From Nageia nagi (lineage: Eukaryota > Pinophyta): DNA of 64,000 bases. The number at the start of each line of letters is the position of its first letter. Within the stretch, counting starts at the first letter, position 1. Positions 49,430 to 62,649 of the stretch are shown here, piece by piece. Where the stretch lies: positions 113,398,001 through 113,462,000 of the forward strand of contig JBITNC010000001.1 of NCBI GenBank assembly GCA_050084985.1. Direction: 5' to 3'. The notes under the pieces are model-generated. The model did no database searches. It was not told where the DNA came from and saw only the letters and a list, made by a program, of their open reading frames with translations. A program made the translations under genes and the position numbers.

Positions 49430-50710
49430 AAAGATAAATCAAAATATCAATGAAACTTGGATTCTGGATACTAGCGCTTCTAATCACATGACTGAAAAAG
49501 AAGAGTTATTTGCTTTAATGAAAAAATCTTTTAAGTATAATATAAAGCTTGAAGATGATAATATATTGATCATAAAAGGCATGGTAACCATGGAGGTCAA
49601 CAACAAAGAAGGCACCAAGAAGGCAAATAACATCTACTATACTCCCAATCTTAAATACAATTTGCTAAGTGTGGTATAAATTATAGAGAATAACTATAAG
49701 TTTATTTTTGAAGATAGAAAGTATGCGATCTATGATAAGAAAAATGGTCATATGTTGGTCACTATAGTCCCAATGACCAAGAATAGATTATTCCACTCAA
49801 ATTTGAAGGAGATTATGCCCAACTAGAAAATGTAATCATGGAGAACAAACATTAGCTTTGGCACATGAGATATGGCCATCTAAGCTACCTAAGTTGGAGA
49901 TTATTAACACTCAATAAATGGTCTATGGGCTGACCACTATTGAATAAAATAAGATAATATGTGAAGGATGTACTTTGGGAAACCACTCACAAATAAAGTT
50001 TCCAAGAGGCCAAGTTTGTAGAGCTTCTTATCACCTCCAATTCGTGCATTCTAATATTTGTGGCCCCATGTGAACATGTAGTATTTGTAAGAACTCCTAC
50101 TTCCTTTCTTTCATAGATGATATATAAGTATGTGTTAGATTTATTTGCTAACTTCCAAAGATCAAAATTTTGAATATTTTAAAACTCATGTGGAAAAATA
50201 AAGTGAATGTGTTATGAAGTGTTTAAGGAATGATAGAGCATAAGATTTTTCTCCAATGAATTCCTCAAGTTTTAAAGGGATTATGGAATAAAGAGAAAAC
50301 TCACAGCTATCTATACTTCATAACAAAATGATGTATAAGAGAGGAAGAATCTGACCATAGTGAAGATGGAAAGGAGCATGTTACAAAGCAAAAAATTGAG
50401 CAATATGTACTAGGCTGATGCAATGATGAAAATAATATACATCTTGAATAGAATTATAACTTAAAGCTTGGAAAACATCACACCTTATGAGGTATGGTAT
50501 GAGAAAAATCCTAATGTTAAGCATTTTAGAGTTTTTGATTATCTTTCTTATGCTCATATTCCTAATAAAAATAGAATAAAGTTAGATCCTAAGAGTCAAG
50601 CATGTATGTTTCTTAGATATTATGAGAAAACCAAGGCTTATAAATTGTATATTCCAAAAACCTATAAGGTTGTTGTGTCTAGAGATGTAATTTTTGATGA
50701 AGGGGGAGAA
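49430..50710 (+). pseudogene. copia protease and integrase
   Basis: Protease: WILDTSASNHMT at 49458-49493 (the usual active site is DTGASNHM; Gly is Ser here). The GAG-pre-integrase region with LWHMRYGHLSYLSW follows near 49855. The integrase C-terminal part at 50468-50713 is open for 81 codons (ITPYEVWYEKNPNVKHFRVF ... SRDVIFDEGG). The middle of integrase is broken by stops and frameshifts. Confidence 0.85.
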
Positions 50711-51049
50711 TAGGATCATAAAAAACTCATTGATGATGATGAATCCAATGAAGATAGCTCCTCTAAAGTGCAGCCTTTTATACCAACAAATAAAATTCTT
50801 TCATTCCCAAGATAGAAGAAGTAAAGCAAGGCAAGAGAACACTTCAAGCACATCCATCCAATAAAATGTTGGATCAAAATTTCTCAATGATATTCAAAAG
50901 GAGCCAAGCAAATGAACTTCATTAAGTTATAAAAAGGTTCAAAAATTTGAATATGTATGGTGATGAGGATGATCATGAACCCTAAGATGATGTAGTTAAC
51001 TATGATTTGTTAACTACTATAGAGATTAAACTATCTAACTATGATCAAT

Positions 51050-52440
51050 CTTGCACTAATGATTTATAGTTGAAGGCTATGGAGGAAGAGATTTCTTCCA
51101 TTGATAAGAATGACACTTGAGAGCTTGTGGAGCTTCCCAAAGGAAAGAAACATGTTGGGTGCAAATCGGTATATAAGACCAAATACAATGCTAATGGAAT
51201 CATTGAGAGATACAAGGTAAGGCTTGTAGAAAAGGGATTCACCCAATGCTATGGCATCAATTATGAAGAGATATCTTCTCTAGTAGTAAGACAAGAGATA
51301 ATCCAATTGGTACATTCTTAGGTTTCCTAAAAAGGTTGGAAAGTGAATCATATGGATGTAAAAAGTGCATTCCTTAATATCTATTTTGATGAAGAGGTCT
51401 ATGTACAACAACCTCAAGTATTTGAGGTAAAAGGAAGTGAAATCTTATGTACAAGTTAAAGAAGGTTGTGTATGGCCTCAAGCAAGCTCCAAGAGCTTGG
51501 TATGCAAGGATTTATGGTTACTTCCATCAATATGGTTTGACAAGGAGCAAGAGTGAGCCCAATCTTATATCATGAAGAAATATCAAGATATCTTACTTGT
51601 GTGCTTATACGTGGATGATCTAATCTATATGAGAAATTGTACATAATTCAATGATGATTTCAATACCTCTATGATGAAAAAAAATGAGATAAACTATCTT
51701 GGATTGATGCACTACTTCCATATCATGGAGGTAATTCAAAGAAAAGGTGAGATAATCATTTGTTAATCCAAATATGATCATGACATGTTAAAGAAGTATG
51801 GTATGGATGAATGTTAACCACTTCCCACTCCAATAGCTCATGGTAATATATTATGTAGAGATGATGGAACACCCAAGGTTGATGTAACCTTATTTAGAAG
51901 CCTAGTTGGGAGCTTGATATTTCTTACCAATTCTAGGCTAGTTATTGCCCATGATGTATTACTTGTGTAAAGGTACATGAGTGATCCTATTGAAGAATAC
52001 ATGAAGGAAACCAAGATGATTTTGAGGTATGCAGAAGGCACATCAAAATTTGGCATACACTATTACAAGCATAATGGGTAAAACTTTATGGCTATAGTGA
52101 CTTTGAGTGGGGGAGTACCTTGGATGATAGAAAGTATACATTTGAAAATTATTTTATCCTTGGTTATAGACTCAGATCATGGAGTTCAAATAAGCAAATC
52201 ATTATTTCTCTTTCATCTACTAAAGGAGAGTATATTGCAATCACAAGTGCTAGTGCCCAAGCATTGTGATTATGAAAAGTTCTAGAGGAACTTAATGAGA
52301 GATAAAGTGATCCTACTATTTTATTTTATAATAACTAGAGTGCAATCTAATTGGCTCATAATCCAATCCACCATAATAGTTCCAAGCACTTTGATATAAA
52401 GTATCACTTCATTGGGGATATAGGTGAGAAAGACATCATC
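51050..52440 (+). pseudogene. copia reverse transcriptase and RNase H
   Basis: RT begins near 51120 with LVELPKGKKHVGCKSVYKTK, followed by YKVRLVEKGFTQ, NHMDVKSAFLN near 51350 and the active site YVDDLIYM at 51608-51631. The RNase H region 52080-52400 is recognisable through PLSSTKGEYIAIT-like and KHFDIKYHFI segments. Multiple stops and shifts occur, but the YVDD box is intact. Confidence 0.85.
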
Positions 52441-52551
52441 AAATTGATATATTGGAATACCTTGGATAATGTTGCAAATATCTTCACCAAAGGAGTTGTT
52501 AAAACTCAATTTATAAATCTAAGGATCTTGTTATTGAGTCCTCTTAGCATC

Positions 52552-52562
52552 AAGGGGGAGAA
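52552..52562 (+). other. polypurine tract of the copia element
   Basis: AAGGGGGAGAA immediately precedes the TG start of the 3' LTR. Confidence 0.85.
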
Positions 52563-53092
52563 TGTTGGAAACTTAGCTCATTGTACAAGGTCCAAGATTA
52601 AGTTTCTTAAGTTTTCTATCTCTATGCCCAGAGGCATAGTGTGCCTAGCAACCTATTCACCAAGTGTAGTGCACCTAGGATCTTATTCTCTAGGTGTAGT
52701 GTGCGTATCATCATATGTAATGAAACCAAGTCACCAAGCACAATGCACCCAGTCACTAAGCACAATGCACCCAACACCAAGTAGTGTGCGCCTAGACATA
52801 ATATGCCTATAAATAGAGCCTGATGGGCTATTTTTAGCATGTGCAAGATTACATTTTTTATCTTCATGTTTAGTTTAGATGTTGCTATTTTGGGTTTATG
52901 TTTCACCTAGTTATATTCTAGTATGATTTGGTAGATTTAACATATTTTAGTTTTCTTTTAGATTAGATTGTAACAAGTTATGATCAAGCAACTTGAGTTT
53001 ATTTTTACCATAGTCTATTTTCGGGTTTTTCCAAAAGCTATATGTATGTAATGATTTAGCTTTTCAAAGTAATAAAAGTAGAATACTTCTCA
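52563..53092 (+). repeat. 3' LTR of the copia element (530 bp)
   Basis: TGTTGG...CTTCTCA, beginning next to the polypurine tract and ending at the point where similarity to the 5' LTR remnant ends. The U3 part holds a series of seven or so related AGTGTGCCTAG / AATGCACCCA motifs (52635-52810). A first-385-bp relative is at 23160-23532. Confidence 0.88.
52808..52815 (+). promoter_or_regulatory. TATA box of the copia LTR
   Basis: TATAAATA in context CCTATAAATAGAGCC, just after the repeated GTGCACC-like motifs. Confidence 0.75.
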
Positions 53093-54291
53093 CATCCTAT
53101 ATTCAATATAATATTTTGAAAAATTATGATATATCTTAAGGATTTCTCATTTCTCACATCAGGTGCACACGACCTTGATATTAGTTTGGGTATCTTAATA
53201 AGTCATTTGCACCATATTATTAGTAGATTTATAATTATTATATTTCTTCATTGTAAACCATAATTACCAGTCTATATTATATATTTTAGCTTATACCCTA
53301 TAATTGTTTGTTTATTGATTCTTGTTAAATATATTAACATCTACATCTCATCCATTTCACCTCTTAATAACTAAGGAGGTATCATCATCATTTTTCCCCT
53401 TAATATTTATTTTGAATAGCATATGATGATGGAAGATGATAAACATGCATAGAGTAACAATACTAAACCTATCATGTGCAAATTTAAAACATGATTTTTT
53501 AAAAATAAAATTACCCAAATATTTTGAAATTAATCCTATGATGCATTTCAAACTCTTCAATGATAAATAATTATCATTTTTCACATTATCTTTGATACAT
53601 TAAATATACATTCATTGCCACCATTCTTATCATTTATCATTTACTATCATTCATTACAATAACATTTATTTATATTTTTACTAAAATAATAATATAAAAC
53701 TTATTATTATTATTATTAAAAATAAATAAAATAAAAGCTAACATGCCAATATGATTGATTTCTACACAACATACATAATATTACTATCATCTAAATGTGG
53801 TTTAGAAGATTTTACAAACCACATTTAAAGAGGAGAAAAGAGAAATATACTTGAATACAATATATGGAGAGTAGGAAAGGAAGGAAACATAAAAATATTT
53901 GGTATCTACAATAGTAAACATATAACCCAAAAATAATCAACAAAGTGAAATGGTTGAACTTATAATGTAAAGAGTAGAAATAGAGATAATAGAAAAAAAA
54001 TACTATCATCCAAAAAATTAAAGCCATACAACCCATTACTTGATAAAATCATACTTAAAAATTATTTATTTTTTAAAAAGTAAAGAATTTATGTATGTTT
54101 GTAATCAAGGAATATAAATTTTGATATTATGTGAAAAAACACAAGGAAAGAAACCCCTCATCTATTGTACATGTTTCGATTAGACTAAAACATTAGATAA
54201 ATATATAATGATATTTGTAATAAAAACCTAATCAATGAATTCTTATATGAATATAATCAACCCAAGTTTCATAATTTTATTATGAATCTTA

Positions 54292-54337
<46 letters not shown>

Positions 54338-54545
54338 AAGAAATAATGAGTTTCTTTATATATGATCCAAATATAAAAAAATGAATTAGATAAAGCAATA
54401 AACTTCCCTAGTTTTCAATTAAATTTATTCCATAACTATTACTTGGTAGATCCAACAAGGATTACCAATTATATGTTTGAGTTGATATAAGATTTTGATC
54501 TTTGTATCCCTACCAATTGAAATAAAAATTTCAATTTTCTTCATA
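53093..54545. other. AT-rich spacer
   Basis: No gene seen. It contains an (AC)n microsatellite at 54297-54336 and AT-rich simple sequence. Confidence 0.6.
54297..54336. repeat. (AC)20 microsatellite
   Basis: Uninterrupted AC dinucleotides for 40 bp. Confidence 0.97.
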
Positions 54546-54791
54546 TTTTTTTTGTTAGAGTTTGTCTTCTAGGCACCATTAACTCTTAAGGTTAGAGCTA
54601 CAACTGAGGGTAATCCATACCATCAAAATCCATTGGGGGAATGATCCCCACCTCACCTACACATACCATCAACTCGATAGGATTTCAAGTATGTTTCAAC
54701 TTTTAGGGGTAAAGAGTTTTGAAATTAGGCCTCCCATATCTAAGATCTTTGAACTACCCACCTCTCCAACTCCCTTATCTATCAATTCATT
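54546..54791 (-). mobile_element. tRNA-derived SINE, copy 1
   Basis: On the minus strand: 5' end near 54790, an A-box-like GTGGGTAGTTCAAAG, a B-box-like segment about 45 nt on, a unique body, and a 3' A8 tail (T8 at 54546-54553 on plus). It is similar throughout to copy 2. TTCATATTT-like sequence on both sides is a possible target duplication, blurred by the tail. It probably derives from a tRNA through RNA polymerase III transcription. Confidence 0.65.
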
Positions 54792-55899
54792 TCATATTTA
54801 TTTCAAAATTAGATATGTAATAATTTCACATTAATGTTAGATTATCTTTTTATTTTCTTTCATCTTGCTTGCCCAAAGTTTTCCAAAAGGTATTGATTTC
54901 CATTTATGATATACCTAATTATTGCATTATCTTTCATTTCTTTCTTATTTAGCTTACTTCTAGCTCTATGTTCTTTTCTAACATTTGTATTTCTCTATGT
55001 ATTTCTTATTTTAATATAATACTATATATGAATCATAAAATTGAGGATATTGATTTGAATATGATGTCACCAAATCTATTAAATGATATGTCTAACCTTC
55101 ATCTCTTGCAACATTTAGTCTATCTGATATTTGTTACATAAGAGGAATTTTCAAAGTTTATTTTGATACTAGGATGAATACAATCTCTTTTAAAGATGAG
55201 CATACTATTGGCACTTATTGAGATTCTAATTTTGACTTCTTAGGTTCTTATTGAATTTCTCCATATTTTTAATCCTCTTTTAAATGTGGCCTTAGGATAT
55301 GATCTTTCTTTGGTTTCCATATCTATATATTTTTTTTACATTTTGGTTTTCTTTTTTACTTTCATGATAGTTGCATGGGTCATTTTCAACATGGGAATAT
55401 ACTAAGGCAAATAAGATTATTATTTGAAGATACTTGATTTTTATGTCCAAAATATTTTTTCAAAGAGTAGTTTGATTTGTTTTGGAAGAGATTTATTTTG
55501 GAAGAGATTTATTATAATTAACTTGAACATAAAAATAACCTTCTAATAATATAGAGTGAGCTATGCTATTTGTATCTATTGTAATAAGGTAATCTAATTC
55601 AAAAGCATATTTGGAATTTTTAGGCATAGTTCATTTCATTCTACTAAAGGGCTTCAATTCATGTAAGGATTATCCTCAACTTATTACATAAATAGTTTCC
55701 TCTATGGATTGGGATAAGATACCATCTTGAGAGTGTGAGGTTACAAATTTTAAATAGAGTATCTAATATTAGAATTGAGGAGAGAGATAAATGCAAGTGA
55801 TAAAAATTAGCTTTGATATGAAAAATGTTAATATATATCATTTCTTGGGGTGCTTATCTCATTTTTTGGTATTGATTGCTATATCTAATAAAATATAAA

Positions 55900-57720
55900 A
55901 TTAGTATCTTGAAATTAAATAAATTTAAATCTAAATTTCTTTTAAATAAGAGGAAACACCTATGCCTCAATGGCTTAGCCTCTTTTCCTCGAAATGGATT
56001 CAGCTTGGTGAGGTGTTTAAATTTCTTGGTATTCCTTTTGCCTTGGAAGCTTCCCTTGCTTAGCTTTGGAACTTTTTAATTTAGAAGATTGAAAAAAATC
56101 TTGGGAATTGGACTACCAAAAAGCTTTCTCTTATGGGGAGGTACCAAATTTGCATGAAAATATTAGCTTCTACTCATGTGTACTATTCCTTTTATTAGGT
56201 CCCTTCTAAGACTTGCTATCAGAAATTGGATAATCTTATTAAAGATTTTATTTAGGCTTTTGATAGCCAAAAAGGTGGTTTCCATAGAGTGGCATGGGAT
56301 ATTTGTTACCTTCCTCATGATGTTGGTGGAATGGGCATTTTTTATTGCTAGAATTAAGGTTTTGCTTTATGTGTTAAATGGATAATTAGAGATTTAGAGG
56401 GTGATGAAGCCTAAAAGATTCTCATTTGGCATTAGCATCTATAGGCCTCCCATATGGTAGGAAATCTTGTAAAGGATTAGACCTTCAAATGATTCTCACT
56501 GCTCAAGTACCTATCAAGATTGTTGGTTCTTTTGTTGCAAAGTGTATCTAGAAATCCTAGGAAGCCCTCAAACCATGGCTTCAATGGAAATGAATGCAGG
56601 GTTCATCAAGGGCCTTTTTATCTTCATTAAATTTTTGGTGGTCTCTTTTTTACAAATTTGATGGATTACTTTGAAAAATATTCAGTGGGTCAGATCCCTT
56701 CACTTTCATAGGAAGGGAATTGACTCTTTCTAATTTTTTTTTAAATTTTTAGAGTAAGTATTAGTTACCTTGGGAGCAATTTCACAAGTTCAATTGGCGA
56801 TAAGATGATAAAGCTACCTTTTATGTTTTCCTTGATAAAATTCCATTTTATATTTGGAGGAAACTAGGATGATATTTTTAGAACCCCTGGTGATATGATT
56901 GGCACTGGCTTGAGAATATCCATCTTCAAAAGATTAAACCCAAATTATGCTATCTTTGGTTATCTCCTAATGTCCCTATGTTTGAGCATATGAAAAATTG
57001 TTGGGATATTATTTCCACCCAATATAGATGGAGTTTAATATTTTCTATAATTTGGACCCAACACCTTAACCCTAAACAAAATTATTTTGCATGGAGCCTA
57101 TTGCATCATGGTTTACCTATTGGCCACATGCTTAAATATTTGGGGGTGGCCAACCTAGTCTATTCTTTCTATGTGGAACCTAATAGTTTCACCCATATAT
57201 TTTGGACTTTCTTTAAAGCTTCAACCACTTAGAGTTGGATTCTTTCCTTCTTTTGACCTTTTATGGTTACTCCCTTTTCCTTGGTTCATATGTTATTAGG
57301 ATACCCTATTCAATTCTCTGAACCCTTGGGGGAAATTTGGCATATTTTTTGGCTTAGTATTTTATATCATCTTTGAAACATCAAGAATGATATTTTTTTC
57401 TTGCCAAGAAGCTTCATCTTCCTTTTCTTTAGTAGATAAATATGCTATTTTCTATGAATGTTAGCTGTAAATTATTATTCAAGTTGAGAAAGTGAACATG
57501 GAGGTTCAACATCTATGGAACTTACTTGATTATTAGGGCAATGTACCCTGCTCCATCAGTTGGGTTCCTCTGGAATGAATTTCTAATTTAGTGTTAGTTT
57601 AAAGAGGATTCTTTTTGGTTTATTTGTTGTGCTTTCTTATAGGGTGTGCTTAATTCCACTCACCCCTTTTTTGTATTGAAGAGATTTTATATTATTTTAA
57701 AGGTATTTTTCATTAAAAAA
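55900..57720 (+). pseudogene. LINE (L1-like) 3' fragment: RT C-terminus and zf-RVT
   Basis: Plus-strand pieces: EVFKFLGIPFALEASL near 56010; WTTKKLSLMGRYQICMKILA, then YQKLDNLIKDFIWAF and HRVAWDICYLPHDVGGMGI between 56110 and 56345. These are the end of a plant LINE reverse transcriptase domain. 56978-57232 is open and contains IWTQHLNPKQNYFAWSLLHH and HMLKYLGV, the zf-RVT pattern. The 5' half of the element is absent and stops are frequent. Upstream 54800-55900 has no clear LINE motif. Confidence 0.8.
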
Positions 57721-58080
57721 ATTAATATTATATTTTTCCTTTTCCTTTTTAGATGTTAATTGTTAACTATTAATATATTTGATTTTGTGTTAAAATTTTA
57801 ATAAAATTAAAATAGTCAGTCAAATGTTTACACTGGATAGACTAAGTGACATTCAAAAAATGTTCAAAGATATAATCCCTTATATATCAAAAAACATTGA
57901 GAGATATCATTCTTAGGATACTAAAATTAAATGAATGTAAATTTAAAATTTAATATTATATTTTTCCTTTTTTAGAGGTTAATTTTTAAATATTAATATA
58001 TTTGACTTTGTGTTAAAAATTTAATAAAACTAAAACAATTGTTGAAATGTTTACATCAAATAGATGATAAATAATTATTT
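57721..58080. repeat. 228-bp-spaced duplicated AT-rich block
   Basis: AATATTATATTTTTCCTTTT starts near 57724 and again near 57952. Both are followed by TTAATATATTTGA(T/C)TTTGTGTTAAAA and a TTTACA block, so the first about 120 bp of the unit is repeated. Confidence 0.75.
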
Positions 58081-58173
58081 GATAGTGTGCATGTTAAATT
58101 ATTGCAAATTTATCATAAATAATTATTTTACTACATTATAAATAATATATTTATCTTTTAACAAAATATGTTG

Positions 58174-58428
58174 TTTTTTTTTTGTTGGAGTTTATCCCTT
58201 AATACAGGGCACCATAAACTCTTAAGCTTAGAGTTGCAATTAAGGGGCATCCATGTTGTCAAAATCCATCAGGGTTATGATCCCCATCTCATCTGCACCT
58301 ACCATCAACTTGATAGGATTTTAGGTATGTTTCAACTTTAAGGGGTTGAGAGTTTTGAACTTGGGCCTCCTATATCCGAGAGCTTTGCACTACCCACCTC
58401 TCCAACTCCCCTATCCATCAATTCATTG
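58174..58428 (-). mobile_element. tRNA-derived SINE, copy 2
   Basis: On the minus strand: A-box-like GTGGGTAGTGCAAAGC (58382-58397), B-box-like AAGTTCAAAACT (58351-58362), a body shared with copy 1, and a 3' A10 tail (T10 at 58174-58183 on plus). Flanks AACAAAATATGTT (left) and AACACAATATATT (right) agree at 11 of 13 positions and look like an old target duplication. Confidence 0.75.
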
Positions 58429-58865
58429 AACACAATATATTATATCCTATAAACCATTAAATTTAAAATACATTAAAAAAATAAAAAATAAAATCATTTA
58501 TTCATTTAATTAAGATTAAAATTTATATAATATATGTTAAAATAAATAAATGATATTATATACATTATAGATCTTAAGTTTTTATAAAATCTACATCAAG
58601 ATTTATTAAAGAGAAATTCTCCATCTTCATTTGATCTACATGTTTCAATTAAGATTAAAAAATATATAATATATATTAAAATAAATAAATACTTTTACAT
58701 ATAGTATACATGTTAAATTTTTATAAAAATTTAAGATTCCTTATTACATTGTAATTTTAAATATTTAATATTATAATATAAAAAATTAATTATTTAACTA
58801 AATATTAATTAGGCACAAGTAATTAAGGAGTTGCATAAGAGTTTATTTACATTCAACCATTTATA

Positions 58866-58923
<58 letters not shown>

Positions 58924-61900
58924 TTATTTCAACATAAATACCTAAATCTTCTTTCTTGAAAATTTTAAAATAATTTATGATTAAGCTTTATATTAATAAA
59001 ATCTTAAGTCATACAAAAGTAAAATGGATGGAAAAAATTGCATCTCTTGCAGAACTGCATACAACATTAAAAGTAGACACATAAGTCTTGAGAACAACAC
59101 ATTGTCCAACATATGGTAGGAATTGAAAAAGCTACCTCATAACATGGCATTGAAAAGCACTATAAAAAGTCACTACAACTTGTGGCACAACAACCAACCA
59201 TAGAAAAACCACACTATGGATTTAACCCACATAAAGCATTGTATGAGGTAATAACTACCCACATTAGATACGACTAAAATATGCATTTAATCATTGGAAG
59301 GAGGAGGAGAGGGGTTAGCTAGATCATGGGAGCTAAGGGAATATTCTTGATGTCCTTTCTAACATGATTATGCTCATTAAACTCATCACTATCATGATAC
59401 ATGGAAAATAGATATGATTAGGCATTTCTCAAATCTTACGCCAATCAAAATAAGTTTCCACCTATCCATATATATATTTATTTTCTTTCTAGATAATATT
59501 TTTCATATATTTTTGAGTAAAATTTAAGATATTTTATTATTTTGTGAAAGATTATGCATGAATATCTAGATTAAATAACTTACCATTTTGATGTAATTAG
59601 TTTTTATTCCACATCTATTTATGTAAGTTACAGAGGCTAAAACTCAATAGTAATAAAATGGTAGGCTAAGAATGTTAATAATATTCTCTATGTTAGATCA
59701 TAGATTCCTTATAAGTACCGAATAAACTTTTTTAACCTATCAACATCTTAAAAAAGGTTAGCTAAAATATTATAATAAATGGTTTAATTTTTGAAACATA
59801 CATAATAATATAACCTCTTCAAATAATGATAAATTAAAATTACAAATTTCAAATAAAGTAATTAATTGTTTTTGTAATGGTGATAATATAAAAATAAAAG
59901 AAAACTAACTTACTGTAAAAACAACATCAACCCAAAGCTTAAATACTCATTCTACCCACATAAACTCTTTTATTCAATCCTATTAAATTTTTTTATGAGA
60001 TTTTTAATTATTTACTTCTTAAAGAAAAATAATATTTTAAAATGTTTATATTAATATAAAGTATTTTTTATGGTTTCTATTACCACATCGTTGCAACTAG
60101 TATAATTTATATAATCTTAACAAAAAATAAAAAAATAAAATCAATTCACATCAAGGGAGGGGAGATATGTTTTACATGGATAAATTCACACAAAAAATGT
60201 AACAAAAAAGACTTCTACATATAGAAACTCAAACTACAACCTATTATAATCAAAGATACCTATTGAACTCTATCAATTATCCTATTCAAAAACTTCAAAA
60301 TGTTTATGAAGTTATTATGAATTCAACCATTGATGATTGAAAGGTGAACATTATATTTGTGGATTATTTAATATATTTTTGCATCATATCAATCTATTGA
60401 AGAATTCTAAATAAATATAATATAATAGCATGTACCTTATTTGGATCACAAGCAACTAGTAGAAAATGATGTTAAATAAAAGTAACTTTCCTTAAAAGGT
60501 TCAAATCTACTTACAATATTGATCAATATATTAACACAATCAATTGTTTTATTAATTGATTAACACATATCAATACAAAAGTATATAATGATGATGCATA
60601 AAAAATTAATTAAACAACATTCCTCCATATCTTATTAGTACTTTCTTACACCTATATAAGGTTAATTTAAATCTAGAAGCTATTATCTCATCCTTGCCTA
60701 AAGACTTAATATGTATTGTTCAACATGAGTTGAATGTTAAAAATATTACTTTTTTTATAAACAATAAAGATGAATATCAATAAAAAATTTGAATCCAAGA
60801 AAAATTTACATGTTTATATTATAAATAATGTAGACACACCATGTTGTAATATTGATAGAGAGCTAAGGATTTATTATATGGAAAATTAAAGTATATTAAG
60901 TCGAATAAAGCATGTATACAAAAGATAAAGATACTACCTTGGTTACCATATATGAACATAAAAAAAAAAAAAAGAAAAAAAAATTCCTATTCTAATAAAA
61001 AAATATTTCTATTTTGAATAATGTGGATATATCATGTTATTGTTGATAGAGAGCCAAATAGTTGTTGATTAGAAAATTGAAGGATATTAATTCAAATAAA
61101 ATATGTTTTTTTAGAAATGAGTGAAATTATATATATCTATGTGTGTGTGTGTGTGTGGTGTATACAAAGTATTTTAATGGTTATTTTTCACATAATAAGT
61201 TGTATGATAAAATCATCAAGCTTGTTTTGGTTAATTCATGGATCAAGCTGTAATTACAAATATCTTTGTTTGATTGTCTAATGTCTTTGTAGAGTGGTGA
61301 AAAAAGGATAAAATGAATCTCATACCTATGGTATTTAGATTAAAAAAATTACAAATTATTTTATCTTAAGGTGTTTTAGGTATTTCCATATACTAATTTC
61401 ATATGTAGTTTATTAAATTAGTTCTTAATTTTGCAATTGCAAGTTTGTTTTAGACTAATAATCATATGTGGACATGATGGATCTTTAAGTTTTGGATAAA
61501 TGATATTTTTATAGTAGGTTAGTTTCTTTTATCTTTGATATTAAAATCACTCAAAATTTTTGAATTACTTTATTTACAATTTATACTTCTAATTTATCAC
61601 TAGTAGAAGGGGTTATGTTATTGTGTATGCCCCAAAAATAAAGCCACTTATCAAAGTATTTTAACTAACCTATTTTAAGATGTTGATGAGTTAAACAAGT
61701 TTGATGGGTGGTTATGGGAAATCCAAGGTGATATGACTTTATTACCTTTTTTTAGTCAATGGTAAATTTATTAAAGGGATTTTTTATATAGGGACCTCAA
61801 ACTTTCAAATGCATATGAAAAGTTTAGGATTTTTAATAAAATATATTTCCATCTCTCATATCCAATATCTATGAATTAGAAACTTAATCCAAAATAAAGT

Positions 61901-62457
61901 TGTAATTATGAGTATCAACCAAACTATAGTCAACCTCCAACATGTCTTACTCAATCATTCAAACACATATAGATAGGTCTAATGGCTAGCATCATGCTCC
62001 TGTATTCTTCTTACATAAGTCCATGAAGGTCTAAAGGATGATCATTTTTATCTATATGAAATACTCATTCTTCTAAATTAGAGTAGTCATTGGAATAGAT
62101 TCTACATTAGCAATAATAAGTGTAGCTTTTCTATGGACTAAATTTGATAATTGTTTATCTATGTGTATTGAATACAATTCCTTGATAGCCATTTTATGAG
62201 TCCTTTTCCACTCATGCAACATGCCTATATGAGGGTATTTTCAATTCCATAAATTTTTTGTTGATTTTTTTACCATTAGCCTTAACCCACAACTTTTTCT
62301 TAATGAAAAATGATACTTGTATACTTTCTTACACACCTCTTCTTGTCTCTCAAAGTAATTAGATTAGACATAAGTTAATGGGACAACCTCAGGGCTAGGA
62401 ATATTTGAATTAGAGAGAGCACATCTATGTTTCTAGGCCTTTACAACAAAGTAAAAT
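58429..62457. other. AT-rich spacer
   Basis: No gene seen. It holds (AT)n at 58870-58920, an A-rich run near 60957-60982, (GT)n at 61140-61158, and an old duplication pairing 60830-60905 with 61010-61095 around GTTGATAGAGAGC. Otherwise featureless. Confidence 0.6.
58870..58920. repeat. (AT)n microsatellite
   Basis: Uninterrupted AT dinucleotides of about 51 bp. Confidence 0.95.
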
Positions 62458-62470
62458 TTATCCTTTTTCG

Positions 62471-62643
62471 AGGAAATCCAAGAGGGATAGGAGAAGGGGG
62501 AATGTGGAGGGAAGAATATGATGATTATGATATGATAATGATGGTGAGGGAGATAGTAGGGGGATATGGGAGGGGATGAAGGACTTGGGAGATGAAGGAG
62601 GAGGGCAATATGGGCTTGGGGGCAAGGAGGAAGGGTTGGGTAA
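62471..62643 (+). repeat. purine-rich, G-run-rich tract
   Basis: About 170 bp almost free of C, with at least nine runs of three or more G (for example GGGGGATATGGGAGGGG at 62559-62575). The pyrimidine-rich complement gives a spurious proline/serine-rich frame on the minus strand. Confidence 0.8.
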
Positions 62644-62649
62644 GGACAT

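Larger units (their letters stand above)
47732..53092 (+). mobile_element. Ty1/copia LTR retrotransposon, decayed, 5' LTR truncated
   Basis: Plus-strand order: truncated 5' LTR, primer site, gag with an insertion, protease, integrase, reverse transcriptase, RNase H, polypurine tract, 3' LTR. Integrase before RT defines copia. Frameshifts and stops throughout show it is inactive. In the 138 bp of 5' LTR that remains I count about 18 differences from the 3' LTR, so it is old. Confidence 0.9.

Noticed and set aside
62458-62649. Proline/serine-rich 63-codon minus-strand frame
   Set aside because: It is the complement of the purine-rich tract; low complexity, no domain.
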